A stretch of 64,000 bases of DNA from Gammaproteobacteria bacterium (GCA_020851975.1 JADZBS010000025.1:1-64000); one strand, 5' to 3'; positions 17,021 through 29,129 are shown, numbered from the stretch's first letter. Numbers and translations: made by a program. The notes: generated by a model not told the origin, from the sequence alone.

Positions 17021-18481
17021 GCGCTGGTGCTCGCCTGCGCGCTGCATTGCGCTGCCTCGCCACTGCCGGCCAGTGAACCCGCCGGGCCGATGGCCGCACC
17101 CGCCGCCGCGAAACCTGTCGACGAAACGGCCGCGCTCGCGACCCGGCGCGAGGCGGCCCAGCAGACCTTCCTGCGACTCAGCGACGAGCAGCGCTTCGAG
17201 GAGGCACGCGACATCGCCGCGCAGATCGTCGACCTCACGGCACGCCTGCACGGCGCCGGCAGCATCGAAATGGCGACACCGCTCACCAACCTCGCCACCA
17301 CCCAGGTGACACTCGATGATCTGGCAGGCGCACAGGGCAACTACCAGGCTGCCATCGACATCGTCGTCCGGACGCAGGGCGCAACCTCGCCAAGGCTCGT
17401 CAACCCCCTGATCGGCCTCGGCGAGACCTTCGTGCGCGCCGGCAACTACGAGCAGGCGCGCGACGCCTACCGGCGCGCTTTGCGCATCACCCACATCGAC
17501 GCCGGCTTCTACAATACGGAGCAGTTACGGATCATGGATGGCCTGTCGGAAGCCTACCTCGGGCTCGACAAGCTCGATCAGGCCACTGCCCAGCAACGCA
17601 CTCAGGTCGCGATCCAGCGCCGGCGCAGCGGGCCGGACAGCGAGGACCTGGCAGCCGCCCTGCACAAGCTCGGGCAGTGGTACAACCGCACCGGCCAGTA
17701 TGTCGAAGCGCATGGTGCCTTTCAGGCCGAGCGGCGCATCGTCCGGCAGCTCCATGGCGACACCGATCCGGCCGGCGTCGATGCACTGATCGGTGAAGCG
17801 ATGTCCTACGCCAACGAAGGGGCTGTCCCGGCCAGCGCCTCGACGCTCAAGCGCGCACTCGATATTCTCGACCAACAGCCGGAACGCGATCATCGCAAGC
17901 GCGCCGAGGTCCTGATCGCACTCGGAGACCTCTACATCCTCAACAACCAGCCCAGGGCGGCGGGCCAGCGCTATGGCCAGGCCTGGCAGGACCTGTCGGG
18001 CAACGCCGCACTCGAGACCGAGCGCGACAACATCTTCGGGCAGGCGGTCCGTATCGCCGGGCCACGGCTGCCCGACGTCGTCGGCCCGGATGGCAGGGCA
18101 CGCACGGCGACGGCGACAGGCAGCATGGCGCTGCCGCAGGGCATGGTGCTCGCGGAGTGTACGGTGGAACCCGATGGCGATGCCCGCGACTGTCGCATCG
18201 TCGAATCGCAACCGCCCGGTCTGCTCGACGACCAGGTCCGGCGCGCCCTCGGCAGCACCCGCTTTCGCCCGCGCCTCGTCGATGGCGTGCCAGTGACGAC
18301 CGCCGGCGTGCAGTTTCGACACGAGTTTCGCCATGTGCCGGCCGGGAAAGCCCCGGAAGCAGCCGGCGAGCCGGAGCCGGACGCCAGGGACCCCGCGGGC
18401 GAAGCGGGCGAGCGCATCGAATATCCGGAACCGGCCGCCGCAGACGAGGCTGCCGACGCGCCTGACGGATCATCGCCGTGA
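16964..18481 (+). CDS. Tetratricopeptide-repeat protein with TonB-C-like domain
   Basis: A 505-residue exported protein. An Arg-rich N-terminus and hydrophobic core (RRRRTALVLACALHC) with a likely cleavage after LPAS make a signal peptide. Residues about 50-330 form helical TPR/kinesin-light-chain-like repeats (e.g. AQGNYQAAIDIVVRTQG, QARDAYRRALRITH). Residues about 385-450 resemble the TonB C-terminal fold (VEPDGDARDCRIVESQPPGLLDD...FRPRLVDGVPV). An acidic, Pro/Ala-rich tail ends the protein. GTG at 16964 is the only suitable start and lies in the right outer repeat. It overlaps the following dehydrogenase gene by 4 bp (GTGA). The role is unknown; a periplasmic scaffold is plausible. Confidence 0.8.
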   Translation: MIPDPDHQPAVPTTRRRRTALVLACALHCAASPLPASEPAGPMAAPAAAKPVDETAALATRREAAQQTFLRLSDEQRFEEARDIAAQIVDLTARLHGAGSIEMATPLTNLATTQVTLDDLAGAQGNYQAAIDIVVRTQGATSPRLVNPLIGLGETFVRAGNYEQARDAYRRALRITHIDAGFYNTEQLRIMDGLSEAYLGLDKLDQATAQQRTQVAIQRRRSGPDSEDLAAALHKLGQWYNRTGQYVEAHGAFQAERRIVRQLHGDTDPAGVDALIGEAMSYANEGAVPASASTLKRALDILDQQPERDHRKRAEVLIALGDLYILNNQPRAAGQRYGQAWQDLSGNAALETERDNIFGQAVRIAGPRLPDVVGPDGRARTATATGSMALPQGMVLAECTVEPDGDARDCRIVESQPPGLLDDQVRRALGSTRFRPRLVDGVPVTTAGVQFRHEFRHVPAGKAPEAAGEPEPDARDPAGEAGERIEYPEPAAADEAADAPDGSSP

Positions 18482-19464
18482 CCGCCTGTCGTGCCATGGT
18501 GCTGCCGGCACCCGGTGCGCCTCTGCATGCCGAAACCCGTGACCTGCCGGCACCGACGGCCGGCGAGGTGCTGATCCGTGTGCATGCCTGTGCCGTGTGC
18601 CGCACCGACCTGCACCTGCAGGACGGCGACCTGCCCCAGGCACGTTACCCGGTCGTACCCGGCCACCAGGCTGTTGGCGAAGTCATTGCCAGCGGCACTG
18701 GCGTGACACTGGCCGTGGGCACGTGGGTCGGCGCGGCCTGGCTGGCCTGGACTTGCGGGAGTTGCGAATTCTGCCGCAGCGGGCGCGAGAACCTCTGCGA
18801 CCGGGCCGAGTTTCACGGCTGCCAGCGCGACGGTGGCTTCGCCACGCATCTGCTCGCCGATGCCCGCTACTGCATCCCCATGGACCCGGAGCCCGGCCCT
18901 GAGGCGACACCTCTGCTCTGCGCGGGCCTCATCGGCTACCGCAGCCTGCGCATGGCAGGCGACGCCCAGGTGCTCGGCATCTACGGCTTCGGCTCGGCCG
19001 CGCATCTCATCACGCAGGTCGCCCGCCATCAGGGTCGGCGGGTCATCGCCTTCACGACCCCCGGCGATCACGCCGCCCAGGCGTTTGCCCGGGAAGTCGG
19101 TGCCGCCTGGGCGGGTGACTCCGATGCTGCTGCTCCGGAACCGCTCGATGCCGCCCTCGTGTTCGCGCCTGTCGGCGCGCTGGTTCCGAGAGCGCTTGGC
19201 GCCGTGAAGAAGGGCGGTCGCGTGATCTGTGGAGGCATCCACATGAGCGACATCCCGGCCTTTCCATACGCCCTGCTCTGGGGCGAACGCGAGTTGCGCT
19301 CCGTCGCCAACCTCACGCGGCGCGACGGCGTGGAGTTCATGGCGATTGCCGCCGAAGCCGGTGTGAGCGCCCACATCACCCGTTACCCGCTCGAGCGCGC
19401 CAACGAAGCCCTCGACGACCTGCGTCGTGGCGCCATCAGCGGCACCGCGGTCCTCGACTGCTGA
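18478..19464 (+). CDS. Zinc-dependent alcohol dehydrogenase family protein
   Basis: A 328-residue medium-chain dehydrogenase/reductase. The N-terminal catalytic domain has the zinc ligand region VCRTDLHLQDGDLP and the P-G-H motif VVPGHQAVGEV. The structural zinc cluster CGSCEFCRSGRENLC is complete. The nucleotide-binding motif is GIYGFGSAAH, near residue 165. It oxidises alcohols or reduces aldehydes with NAD(P); the substrate is not deducible. GTG start with a 4-bp overlap to the TPR gene. A hairpin directly follows the stop. Confidence 0.9.
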   Translation: MTACRAMVLPAPGAPLHAETRDLPAPTAGEVLIRVHACAVCRTDLHLQDGDLPQARYPVVPGHQAVGEVIASGTGVTLAVGTWVGAAWLAWTCGSCEFCRSGRENLCDRAEFHGCQRDGGFATHLLADARYCIPMDPEPGPEATPLLCAGLIGYRSLRMAGDAQVLGIYGFGSAAHLITQVARHQGRRVIAFTTPGDHAAQAFAREVGAAWAGDSDAAAPEPLDAALVFAPVGALVPRALGAVKKGGRVICGGIHMSDIPAFPYALLWGERELRSVANLTRRDGVEFMAIAAEAGVSAHITRYPLERANEALDDLRRGAISGTAVLDC

Positions 19465-19507
19465 ATCGGGGACAGTGACCTCAATTCAGGTCACTGTCCC
19501 CGATTCA
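19462..19507. repeat. Perfect 20-bp-arm hairpin between convergent genes
   Basis: The arms are 19462-19481 and 19488-19507 with a 6-bp spacer (CAATTC), and they are fully complementary. It lies between the dehydrogenase and TRAP genes and may terminate both. The right arm encodes the last five residues (LNRGQ) and stop of the TRAP protein, and the left arm overlaps the dehydrogenase stop. The GGGGACAGTGACC wording resembles REP-like units known around RAYT transposases; that link is from memory. Confidence 0.75.
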
Positions 19508-20561
19508 GCCCCCCCGTTTCAGCGTACTCCACCTTGGCCCTGACGATCAGGTCATGGGCCTCCTGCGCCCGGCCGCCGATCTCGTCGATGAGCGCACGCG
19601 TCACGCCGGCCGTCGCCTGGCGCCATGCCTCCCGCGACACCGCATCGAGCGGGTGGACGACAAAACCGAGCGCCTGCGCCTCGCCCAGTTCTGCAGCGCC
19701 CTGCTCACGAACGACACGCCGGGACTCTTCGACGGCAGGGAAGGACTCCGTGAGAATCCGCCGCTCCTCTGCCGTGAGCGCCTGCCACCAGGTACTCGGC
19801 GCGACGATCAGCGACACACCGAGCAGGTGGTGGGTCAGCGTCAGGTGCGGCGCCTCACCGGCGATGCCGGTGCGGGCGTACAGGCTCACCGAGTTCTCGC
19901 CGGCCTCGATCAGGCCCGTCTGCAGCGACGGCACGATTTCACCGAAACCGAGCAGCACCGGATCGGCCCCGATCGCCTCGGCGAACAGCCGGGCGTTGAG
20001 GCTCGAGGCGATGCGAAACCGCCGGCCGCGGGCATCGCCGGGCGTCAGGATCGGCTCGATCCCATAGACGTCGTGGAACCCGATCTCATACCAGGTCACC
20101 AGGTGAATGCCCTTCTCGGCCAGCAACCGACGGTAGAAGCCGGTGAGGTAGCGGTCGTAGACGAAATCCGCCTCGGCCGCGGAGTCGAAGAGAAACGGTG
20201 CCTGGAGCACGGCCAGTTCCGGTACGACCGTCGACAGCACCTGGGCCGAGAGGTTGGCGTACTGGATCCGCCCTCGACGCAGCCCCGACAGCAACTGCTC
20301 CTCGGAGCCGAGCTGTCCGTAGATCAGGGCCCGCATGCGGATGCGCCCGCCCGAGGCGGCCTCGGTACGAGCCTTGAAGCCCAGCCACAGGGCCTCGCCG
20401 GGGGTGTTGGGCGTTGCAGTCCCGCCGATGTTGACGGTGGTACCGCTGCGCTGCCGGCAGCCGGTTGCGCCCGCGGCGACCAGGAGCGCCAGCAGCAGCG
20501 CGGTGCAGCAGCGCACCAGGTCCGCTGCCGCCACGCGTCGCCTGGCGTTGCCGCCGTGCAT
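19491..20561 (-). CDS. TRAP transporter substrate-binding protein, DctP family
   Basis: A 356-residue periplasmic binding protein for a TRAP carboxylate-type transporter. The N-terminus carries a signal with a lipobox-like GATGC, so it may be lipidated. The body shows the DctP features: PGEALWLGFKARTEAASGGRI, YANLSAQVLSTVVPELAVLQAPFLF and the substrate-binding Arg region RGRRFRIASS near residue 180. No DctQ/DctM membrane subunits are present here, so it is an orphan binding protein. Its last five codons come from the right arm of the hairpin repeat. Confidence 0.88.
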   Translation of the reverse strand: MHGGNARRRVAAADLVRCCTALLLALLVAAGATGCRQRSGTTVNIGGTATPNTPGEALWLGFKARTEAASGGRIRMRALIYGQLGSEEQLLSGLRRGRIQYANLSAQVLSTVVPELAVLQAPFLFDSAAEADFVYDRYLTGFYRRLLAEKGIHLVTWYEIGFHDVYGIEPILTPGDARGRRFRIASSLNARLFAEAIGADPVLLGFGEIVPSLQTGLIEAGENSVSLYARTGIAGEAPHLTLTHHLLGVSLIVAPSTWWQALTAEERRILTESFPAVEESRRVVREQGAAELGEAQALGFVVHPLDAVSREAWRQATAGVTRALIDEIGGRAQEAHDLIVRAKVEYAETGGLNRGQ

Positions 20562-20658
20562 CTGGAGCGCTCTCCTCGCGGTCTGTCTCGAGGCAGCTTA
20601 GGAAGGTTATGCTTGCGCGACAAGTCGTACAGGTAACGGCACGGTGCAAGCAATTCTC

Positions 20659-21423
20659 ATGAAATCTCATGGACGCCAGCGACGCAGCCGGTGGCTGGCA
20701 GCAGCCTGCATCCTGCTCACCACGGCCCCGGCACTCGCGGCGCCCGACTATGCCGCACTCGATGCCGTGCTGCTTGCCAACGTGCGCAATGGCTACGTCG
20801 ACTACGATGGCATCGGCGCCGATCCACGGTTCGGACGCTTCCTGACAAGCCTCGCCGATCCACCCGGTAACCTGCCCGACCGCGCCGCCGAACTCGCCTA
20901 CTACATCAACGCCTACAACGCCTTTGCAATCAAGGGCATCCTCGACGGGCACTCCACGGCCACGCGCTTCGGCCGCTACCGCTACTTCCGCAGTCTCGAC
21001 TTCAGGCTCGGTGGCCGCGACGTGACCTTGCACGAAATCGAACACGAGCGGCTGCGCCCGCTCGGCGATGCCCGCATCCACTTCGCCATCGTCTGTGCCT
21101 CGATGTCCTGCGCCCGGCTCGCCAACCGGGCCTGGCTGCCGGAGCGCATCGACGAGCAACTCGACCAGGCGGCACGTCGCTTCGTCAACGACCCCACGCG
21201 CAACCGCTTCGACATCGCGCAAAAGCAGGCCTTCGTCTCGCCACTCTTCGACGTATTCGCGGCGGATTTCGCGACGACTGCCGGTGGCGTACCGGCCTTC
21301 CTCGCGCGCTGGGTCGACGATCCGGCCACGCGCGCCGCCCTCGACGAGGGCCGGCTCGCCGTCGCCTACCTGCCCTACGACTGGGATCTCAACGGGAGCT
21401 ACACCGCGCGGCCGACGGAGTGA
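20659..21423 (+). CDS. DUF547 domain-containing exported protein
   Basis: A 254-residue protein with a signal peptide ([21 protein letters not shown]) and a DUF547 domain covering nearly all of the rest. Typical runs include [18 protein letters not shown] and [14 protein letters not shown]. The family's activity is unknown. The ATG at 20659 is chosen over GTG at 20644 because it directly precedes the basic N-region; neither has a strong ribosome-binding site. msrP follows 31 bp downstream, so the three genes to msrQ are probably one operon. Confidence 0.82.
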   Translation: MKSHGRQRRSRWLAAACILLTTAPALAAPDYAALDAVLLANVRNGYVDYDGIGADPRFGRFLTSLADPPGNLPDRAAELAYYINAYNAFAIKGILDGHSTATRFGRYRYFRSLDFRLGGRDVTLHEIEHERLRPLGDARIHFAIVCASMSCARLANRAWLPERIDEQLDQAARRFVNDPTRNRFDIAQKQAFVSPLFDVFAADFATTAGGVPAFLARWVDDPATRAALDEGRLAVAYLPYDWDLNGSYTARPTE

Positions 21424-21454
21424 CGGCCAGCGCGACAGGCCCGGGAGGGCGTCC

Positions 21455-22414
21455 ATGCTGATCAGGCGAGCCGCCGACATCCGGCCATCGGAGATCACAC
21501 CCGAGTCGGTGTTCCACGGACGCCGCGCCCTGTTGCGGGCGGCAGGCTTCGCCGGTGCGGCCGCGCTGCTCGCGCCGGCGCTGCGGGCCGACGAGATCCC
21601 TGGCCGCTATCGCCGGCTTGGAACCCTGAGAAGCAGCCCGCTCAGCGTGCGTGAGACGCCGAACCGCTTCGAGGACATCACGACCTACAACAACTTCTAC
21701 GAATTCGGCCTCGACAAGGGCGACCCGGCCGCGAATTCGGCGCGTTTCAGGCCGAGACCCTGGACGGTCACGGTGGAGGGCGAAGCCGAGGTCGTGGGTC
21801 GCTACACCTACGAGGACATCATCCGGCCGCACCCGCTGGAGGAGCGCATCAGCCGTTTGCGCTGCGTCGAAGCCTGGTCCATGGTGGTGCCGTGGGTTGG
21901 ATTTCCCCTGCGCGACCTGCTGAAGCGGTTCCGACCGACCTCCAAGGCCCGCTTCGTCGCCTTCGAGACCGTGGTCCGTCCCGAGGAGATGCCGGGTCAG
22001 AAAGGCCGCACCCTGGACTGGCCGTACGTCGAGGGACTCACCATCGCCGAGGCCATGCATCCGCTCGCACTCATGGTGGTGGGCGTCTACGGCGTGGAAC
22101 TGCCGGCCCAGAACGGCGCGCCGCTGCGCCTCGTCGTGCCGTGGAAGTACGGCTTCAAGAGCATCAAGTCGATCGTGAGGATCCGTTTCATGGAGACGCG
22201 GCCGCCCACCACCTGGTCCCTGGCGGCGCCGGACGAGTACGGCTTCTACGCCAACGTCAACCCACGGGTCGACCACCCGCGCTGGAGCCAGGCCACGGAG
22301 CGACGCATCGGCTCGGCGCTCTTCTCGCCCAAGCAGCCGACGCTGCCCTTCAACGGCTACGCCGCCCAGGTGGCTGCGCTCTACGAAGGCCTGGACCTCG
22401 TGCGCAACTTCTGA
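21455..22414 (+). CDS. msrP: Protein-methionine-sulfoxide reductase, molybdenum catalytic subunit
   Basis: A 319-residue periplasmic molybdoenzyme that repairs oxidised methionine in envelope proteins. A twin-arginine signal is visible ([19 protein letters not shown], Arg23-Arg24). The molybdenum ligand is Cys137 in [13 protein letters not shown]. The length matches the MsrP/YedY family. The ATG at 21455 has GGGAGGG upstream. It is followed by msrQ after 7 bp. Electrons come from the quinone pool through MsrQ. Confidence 0.95.
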   Translation: MLIRRAADIRPSEITPESVFHGRRALLRAAGFAGAAALLAPALRADEIPGRYRRLGTLRSSPLSVRETPNRFEDITTYNNFYEFGLDKGDPAANSARFRPRPWTVTVEGEAEVVGRYTYEDIIRPHPLEERISRLRCVEAWSMVVPWVGFPLRDLLKRFRPTSKARFVAFETVVRPEEMPGQKGRTLDWPYVEGLTIAEAMHPLALMVVGVYGVELPAQNGAPLRLVVPWKYGFKSIKSIVRIRFMETRPPTTWSLAAPDEYGFYANVNPRVDHPRWSQATERRIGSALFSPKQPTLPFNGYAAQVAALYEGLDLVRNF

Positions 22415-22421
22415 TCCGGGC

Positions 22422-23036
22422 ATGCCGACGCTGCGCCAGGTCCGGCTGATCGGCAAGCCGGTCGTGTTCACGGCGGCGATGCTGCCGCTGGCGGGTCTCG
22501 TGGCTGGTGCTGCCGGCGTGCCGGCTTTTCAGCTCGGCGCCAATCCGGTGGAGACCATCCAGGACACCACCGGCATCTGGGCATTGCGCCTGCTGCTGCT
22601 GACGCTCACGATGACGCCGCTCGGCTGGCTCACCGGAAGATCCTGGCCGTTGCAGTTCCGGCGCATGCTCGGTCTCTTCGCCTTTGCCTACGCCGCGCTG
22701 CACTTCACCAATTACCTGCTGCTCGACCGTGCGCTCGATGCGGCCGAAATCCTGGCGGACATCGGCAAGCGCCCGTACGTCACCATCGGGGTGATCGCAC
22801 TCACGCTGCTCCTGGCACTCGCCGCCACCTCCACGGCAGCAGCGCGCCGCCGGCTCGGCCGGCGCTGGCAGGCGCTGCACCGGCTGGTCTACGCGATCGC
22901 CATCCTCGCCTGCTGGCACTTCTGGTGGCAGGTGAAGAAGGACGTCACCGAACCGGCCGTCTACGCCTCGATCCTCGGGGTCCTGCTCGCCGTCCGCCTG
23001 GGCCGCCATGCCCGGCTGCGAGGTTACAGGTTGTAG
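22422..23036 (+). CDS. msrQ: Heme-binding membrane subunit of the MsrPQ system
   Basis: A 204-residue integral membrane protein of the ferric-reductase-like fold, with about five or six helices. Conserved His residues are seen in AALHFTNYLLLD, ALHRLVY and ACWHFWW; they would carry b hemes. It passes electrons from quinol to MsrP. Its last 13 bp overlap the 3' end of amtB, which is on the other strand. Confidence 0.94.
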   Translation: MPTLRQVRLIGKPVVFTAAMLPLAGLVAGAAGVPAFQLGANPVETIQDTTGIWALRLLLLTLTMTPLGWLTGRSWPLQFRRMLGLFAFAYAALHFTNYLLLDRALDAAEILADIGKRPYVTIGVIALTLLLALAATSTAAARRRLGRRWQALHRLVYAIAILACWHFWWQVKKDVTEPAVYASILGVLLAVRLGRHARLRGYRL

Positions 23037-24319
23037 CCGCGCTCCTCGTGCAGCGCGATGTCGAGCCCCTCGGTTTCCTCCTCCGCCGTCACCCGCAACG
23101 GCGTCAAGGCGGCGACCAGCTTGAGGATGATGAACGTCACGCCAGCCGACCAGGCGAGCGTTGCCGTGGCGCCCAGGAACTGTATACCCAGCTGCACGAT
23201 GAGCAGGCGGCCATCGGCCGGATCGATGCCACCGAGCGCGGCCGCACCGAATACGCCCGTCAGCACCGTGCCCATGAACCCACCGACGCCGTGCACCGGA
23301 AACACGTCGAGTGAATCATCGATCTGCAGCCGGCGCTTCACGTATTGTGTGGCCCAGAAACACACCGTGCCGGCGAGCAGGCCGATGGCGAGCGCCCCGC
23401 CCGGGCCGACGTAGCCGGAGGCCGGCGTGATCGTGCCGAGCCCCGCGACCATGCCGGTGACGATGCCGAGCACGCTCGGCTTGCCGAACTTCAGCCACTC
23501 CTGGCAGATCCACGCGAAGCAACCCGCCGCCGCGGCGGTGTGGGTGGCCAGCATCGCCATGCCGGCCGCACCGTCGGCGGCCACCGCGCTGCCGGCATTG
23601 AAACCGAACCAGCCGACCCAGAGCATGCCGGCACCGGCCACCGTGGTCGGCAGGTTGTGCGGCGGCATCGGCTGCATCGGGAAGCCGCGGCGGCTGCCGA
23701 GGACGAGTGCCGCGACGAGCGCGGCAATACCCGCGTTGATGTGCACCACCGCCCCGCCGGCAAAGTCACGGAAGCCGAGGCTGGCCAGCCAGCCACCGCC
23801 CCACACCCAGTGCGCCACGGGGATGTACACCAGGAGCAGCCAGAGGACCGAGAACAGCAGCATCGCCCCGAAGCGCATGCGTTCGGCAAAGGCACCGACG
23901 ACCAGCGCCGGGGTGATGATGGCGAAGGTCATCTGGAACATCAGGAACACGGACTCGGGGATATTCGGGTAGGCCGCATGCACCGCCCCGGCATCGAGGC
24001 CGGCGAGCAGCACCCGCCCGAAGCCACCGATGACGGCATGGCCGGCGCCGCCGTCGCCGAATGCCAGGCTGTAGCCGACCAGCACCCAGAAGATCGACAC
24101 CACCGAGGCGATGGTGAAGCACTGCATGAGCACGGAGAGCACGTTGCGCGCGCGCACGAGGCCGGCGTAGAACAGGGCCAGGCCCGGCAGCGTCATGAAC
24201 AGGACCAGTGCGGTGGCCGTGAGCATCCAGGCCGTGTCGCCGCTGTCGGCGGCGGCTGCAACCGGCCACGCCAGCAGCACACCAGCGCCCGTCACCGCAT
24301 GGCCGAAGCCGATCCTCAT
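23024..24319 (-). CDS. amtB: Ammonium transporter
   Basis: A 431-residue Amt/Rh channel with a signal peptide (about 1-23) and 11 expected membrane helices. The pore twin-His are in VVHINAGIAALVAALVLG and FPVHGVGGFMGT. The first is preceded by the ADFAGG-like run RDFAGGAV. It lies 30 bp downstream of glnK on the same strand, the usual glnK-amtB operon, in which GlnK plugs the channel when nitrogen is plentiful. Confidence 0.96.
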   Translation of the reverse strand: MRIGFGHAVTGAGVLLAWPVAAAADSGDTAWMLTATALVLFMTLPGLALFYAGLVRARNVLSVLMQCFTIASVVSIFWVLVGYSLAFGDGGAGHAVIGGFGRVLLAGLDAGAVHAAYPNIPESVFLMFQMTFAIITPALVVGAFAERMRFGAMLLFSVLWLLLVYIPVAHWVWGGGWLASLGFRDFAGGAVVHINAGIAALVAALVLGSRRGFPMQPMPPHNLPTTVAGAGMLWVGWFGFNAGSAVAADGAAGMAMLATHTAAAAGCFAWICQEWLKFGKPSVLGIVTGMVAGLGTITPASGYVGPGGALAIGLLAGTVCFWATQYVKRRLQIDDSLDVFPVHGVGGFMGTVLTGVFGAAALGGIDPADGRLLIVQLGIQFLGATATLAWSAGVTFIILKLVAALTPLRVTAEEETEGLDIALHEERGYNL

Positions 24320-24349
24320 CGCGCCTGCCCTCCCGTCCAGGGACTCCCC

Positions 24350-26202
<1,853 letters not shown>

Positions 26203-26243
26203 GCTTGACGGTGCCCGGGGGTCGACGGAAACAATGAACCGTC

Positions 26244-27329
26244 GTGATTGTGCCGAAAGCCGTGCGCATGGGTCCAGCATCATCAGCCATCCTCACCGCC
26301 ACGGCTGCACTCTGCGTGCTCGGCGCCGCAGCGGGCGGCGCCACGGTGGCACATGCCGGCGAGCCGGCGCCAGCCCGGTTCCCGCTGGCTGATCGCGGAC
26401 CGTTGAACGGCCTCGTCGGCATTCCGAACGGCTGGACGCAACTCCTGCAGGGTCCGGCGGCGGAACTGTCGTGGCAGATCACGAACAACGCCATGGGCGA
26501 GCGCGCGACCGGCGAACGGCTGCTCCTCGACGGCGAGACGCACACCGTCACGCTGCGCTGGCAACACCCGCTCGGCGAGCGCCTCGCCATCGGCGTCGAA
26601 CTGCCGTGGATCGCCCACGGCGGCGGCTTCCTGGACGGCAGCATCGATGCCTGGCACGACGCGCTCGGCCTGTCGGAAGGGATTCGCCCGCTGCTGCCGG
26701 CCCGCGATCTGCGCTACATGTACGACCGGGCAGGTCAGCCGCGTGCCGGGGCCGAGGACTCGACCTCGGGCCTGGGCGACCTGCGCACCACGCTCGCCTG
26801 GCGGCTCATGACGCCCGGCGCGCAGCGCCCGGCCCTCGACCTGACGGCCGATGTCGAATGGGCCACCGGCGATGCCGACCGGCTCACCGGTAATGGCGGT
26901 ACGGACCTCGCCGCCGGCCTGCGCGCCGGTCGCGGCGGGATCGCAGGAACTCCGGGCCTCGGGCCGCTCGGCTGGAGCGCGCAGGCGGGGCTGGTGTGGC
27001 CGGGCGACGCCGATGAGCCGTTGCCGCCGGCAGCCGGGCAGTTCTGGTACTACGACACGGCGCTCGCCTGGGCGGCCACCTCAGCGCTCGACCTCGTCGT
27101 GCAACTGCAGGGCCACGGCGGAGCGTGGCAGAGCCACGTGACGATGCTCGGTGACACGGCGCTGCAGCTCGGCCTGGGCGCCATCTGGCACCCGCGCCCG
27201 CGTCTCGGCCTGAGGCTCGGCATCTTCGAAGACCTCAGGACCGATACCACGCCGGACTTCGCCATCGAGCTGGCGCTGACCTACCGGCCGGGCTCAGGCC
27301 TTGCGCCGGGGGCGCTCGATGCCGAGTGA
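26244..27329 (+). CDS. DUF3187 family exported protein
   Basis: A 361-residue protein with a signal peptide (ATAALCVLGAAAGGATVAHAG) and a beta-rich body of alternating hydrophobic strands, such as HTVTLRWQHPLGERLAIGVELPW. That is as expected for DUF3187, probably an outer-membrane barrel. The start is GTG at 26244 or ATG at 26268; the first gives a basic N-region. Its last 36 bp overlap the 3' end of the sigma-54 regulator on the other strand. The function is unknown. Confidence 0.75.
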   Translation: MIVPKAVRMGPASSAILTATAALCVLGAAAGGATVAHAGEPAPARFPLADRGPLNGLVGIPNGWTQLLQGPAAELSWQITNNAMGERATGERLLLDGETHTVTLRWQHPLGERLAIGVELPWIAHGGGFLDGSIDAWHDALGLSEGIRPLLPARDLRYMYDRAGQPRAGAEDSTSGLGDLRTTLAWRLMTPGAQRPALDLTADVEWATGDADRLTGNGGTDLAAGLRAGRGGIAGTPGLGPLGWSAQAGLVWPGDADEPLPPAAGQFWYYDTALAWAATSALDLVVQLQGHGGAWQSHVTMLGDTALQLGLGAIWHPRPRLGLRLGIFEDLRTDTTPDFAIELALTYRPGSGLAPGALDAE

Positions 27330-29129
27330 GCGGATGCGGTCGGCGAGCGTCGTCGGCTTGATGCCGAGCAGTTCGGCCGCCCCGCCCTTGCCCGAGATGC
27401 GCCAGTCGACACTCTCCAGGGCAGCGAGGACGTTGCGCCGTTGCTGCTCGCGCATCTCGGCCTCGGTCATGAAGCTGCGCTGCGTGCCGGCTGCCGCCGA
27501 CACCGCCGCGGGCGCCGGGTTGATCGCTGGCACCGGGGCCGCCACGAACGTCGTCAGGGGCAGGTCGAGGTGCAGCGGGCCGCCGCGGGCGAGGATGACG
27601 GCCCGCTCGATGACGTTCTTCAATTCCCGCACGTTGCCCGGCCAGTCATAGCGGCGCAGCGCCTCGACCTGCTCCGGCGTCAGCGGGACGTACGGGCGGC
27701 CGAACTGGCGACACACCTGCTCGAGGAAGTGCGCCGCGAGGCCGACCACGTCGTCGCCGCGCCGGCGCAGCGGCGGCACGTGCACCGGGAACACGCTCAG
27801 CCGGTAGTAGAGGTCCTCGCGGAAGTCGCCGGCCTCCACCGCCTTCTCGAGGTCCTTGTTCGTGGCCGCGATCACGCGCACGTCGACCTTGCGGGTGCGG
27901 TCGTCGCCGACCCGCTCGAATTCGCGCTCCTGCAGGACCCGCAGCAGCTTGCCCTGCAGGGCCAGCGGAATCTCCCCGACCTCGTCGAGGAAGATGGTCC
28001 CGCCGTCGGCCAGCTCGAAGCGGCCGACGCGGTCGCGATGCGCCCCGGTGAAGGCACCGCGAACATGCCCGAAGAACTCGCTCTCGAAGAGCTCGTCCGG
28101 GATGGCCGCGCAGTTGACCTTCACCAGCGGCCCGTCGGCACGGCGGCTGCGGGCATGGATGGCGTGCGCCACGAGCTCCTTGCCGGAGCCGGTCTCGCCG
28201 ATGATCAGCACGCTCGCCGGCGTACCCGCCACCGCCTCGATGCGCGCCAGCATCGCACCCAGCGCCGGGCTCTCGCCGACGATGCGGCCGAAGTTCATCG
28301 AGACGTTGACTTCCTCGCGCAGGTAGTCGCGCTCGCGCTGCAGTTCTTCCTTGAGCCGCGCGATCTCGGCGTAGGCATCGCGCAGCTTCGCTTCCGCACG
28401 GTTGCGCTCGGTGACGTCCTTGCTCGCCACGAGGAGGCGCACCACGTTGCCTTTCTCGTCCCGCTCGGCGCGGGAGGAGAGCAGCACGTCGAGGATCTCG
28501 CCGCTTCGCGTCGGCATCTGGCGCGACACGTTCTGCATGTCGCCCTGGCCGATGATCTCGCGCAGGCGGCCACCCATCAGCGGCTGGCGCGCATCGTCGG
28601 TGATGAAGTCGAGGATCGAGCGGCCGATGACCTCGTTGCGCTGGTAGCCAAGCTTGGCGAGCCAGTGGTTGCTGACCGCGATGATCCGCCCTTCGGCATC
28701 CACCGTGTGCAACATGGCCGGTGTCGACTCGTAGAGATCGAGATAGCGGCGTTCCAGCCGTTCGCGATCCGACGGTTCCTCGAACAGCGACACCGAGTAG
28801 AGCAGATTGCTGCCGTCCTTCGCGTAGACCGCAACGGTGGTGGCGAGCAGCTGCAGTTCGCGCCCGTTCTTGGCACGAAACTCCACCGGCACGTGATCGA
28901 GGCGCCCGGTGCGGCGGAAACACGGCAGGTGCTCCTCGCGGATGCGCCGCGCGCTCGCCGGCGTGGCGATTTCGTCGGGACGGCGGCCACGCATCTCCTC
29001 GCGGCTGTAGCCGGTGCGTCGTTCCCACTCGTCGGTGACGTCGATGAACCGGCCCTCCCCGTCCATCAGGGTCACCATGACCGGAAGGCTTCGCAGCAGG
29101 CGGTTACTCGGACTATCGGGAGTCGTCAT
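27294..29129 (-). CDS. Sigma-54-dependent activator with two PAS domains
   Basis: A 611-residue enhancer-binding protein. Two PAS domains occupy about residues 8-125 and 130-245. A short coiled linker (about 245-280) follows, then the AAA+ domain. Walker A GETGSGKE lies near 310 and the sigma-54 contact loop GAFTGA near 360. A Fis-type helix-turn-helix ends the protein ([18 protein letters not shown]). There is no receiver domain, so the PAS domains likely sense a small ligand, redox state or light directly. The gene is divergent from a 58-codon ORF that has a sigma-54-type promoter, and three similar sites lie between. It is probably both its own neighbour's activator and autoregulated. Confidence 0.93.
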   Translation of the reverse strand: MTTPDSPSNRLLRSLPVMVTLMDGEGRFIDVTDEWERRTGYSREEMRGRRPDEIATPASARRIREEHLPCFRRTGRLDHVPVEFRAKNGRELQLLATTVAVYAKDGSNLLYSVSLFEEPSDRERLERRYLDLYESTPAMLHTVDAEGRIIAVSNHWLAKLGYQRNEVIGRSILDFITDDARQPLMGGRLREIIGQGDMQNVSRQMPTRSGEILDVLLSSRAERDEKGNVVRLLVASKDVTERNRAEAKLRDAYAEIARLKEELQRERDYLREEVNVSMNFGRIVGESPALGAMLARIEAVAGTPASVLIIGETGSGKELVAHAIHARSRRADGPLVKVNCAAIPDELFESEFFGHVRGAFTGAHRDRVGRFELADGGTIFLDEVGEIPLALQGKLLRVLQEREFERVGDDRTRKVDVRVIAATNKDLEKAVEAGDFREDLYYRLSVFPVHVPPLRRRGDDVVGLAAHFLEQVCRQFGRPYVPLTPEQVEALRRYDWPGNVRELKNVIERAVILARGGPLHLDLPLTTFVAAPVPAINPAPAAVSAAAGTQRSFMTEAEMREQQRRNVLAALESVDWRISGKGGAAELLGIKPTTLADRIRSLGIERPRRKA

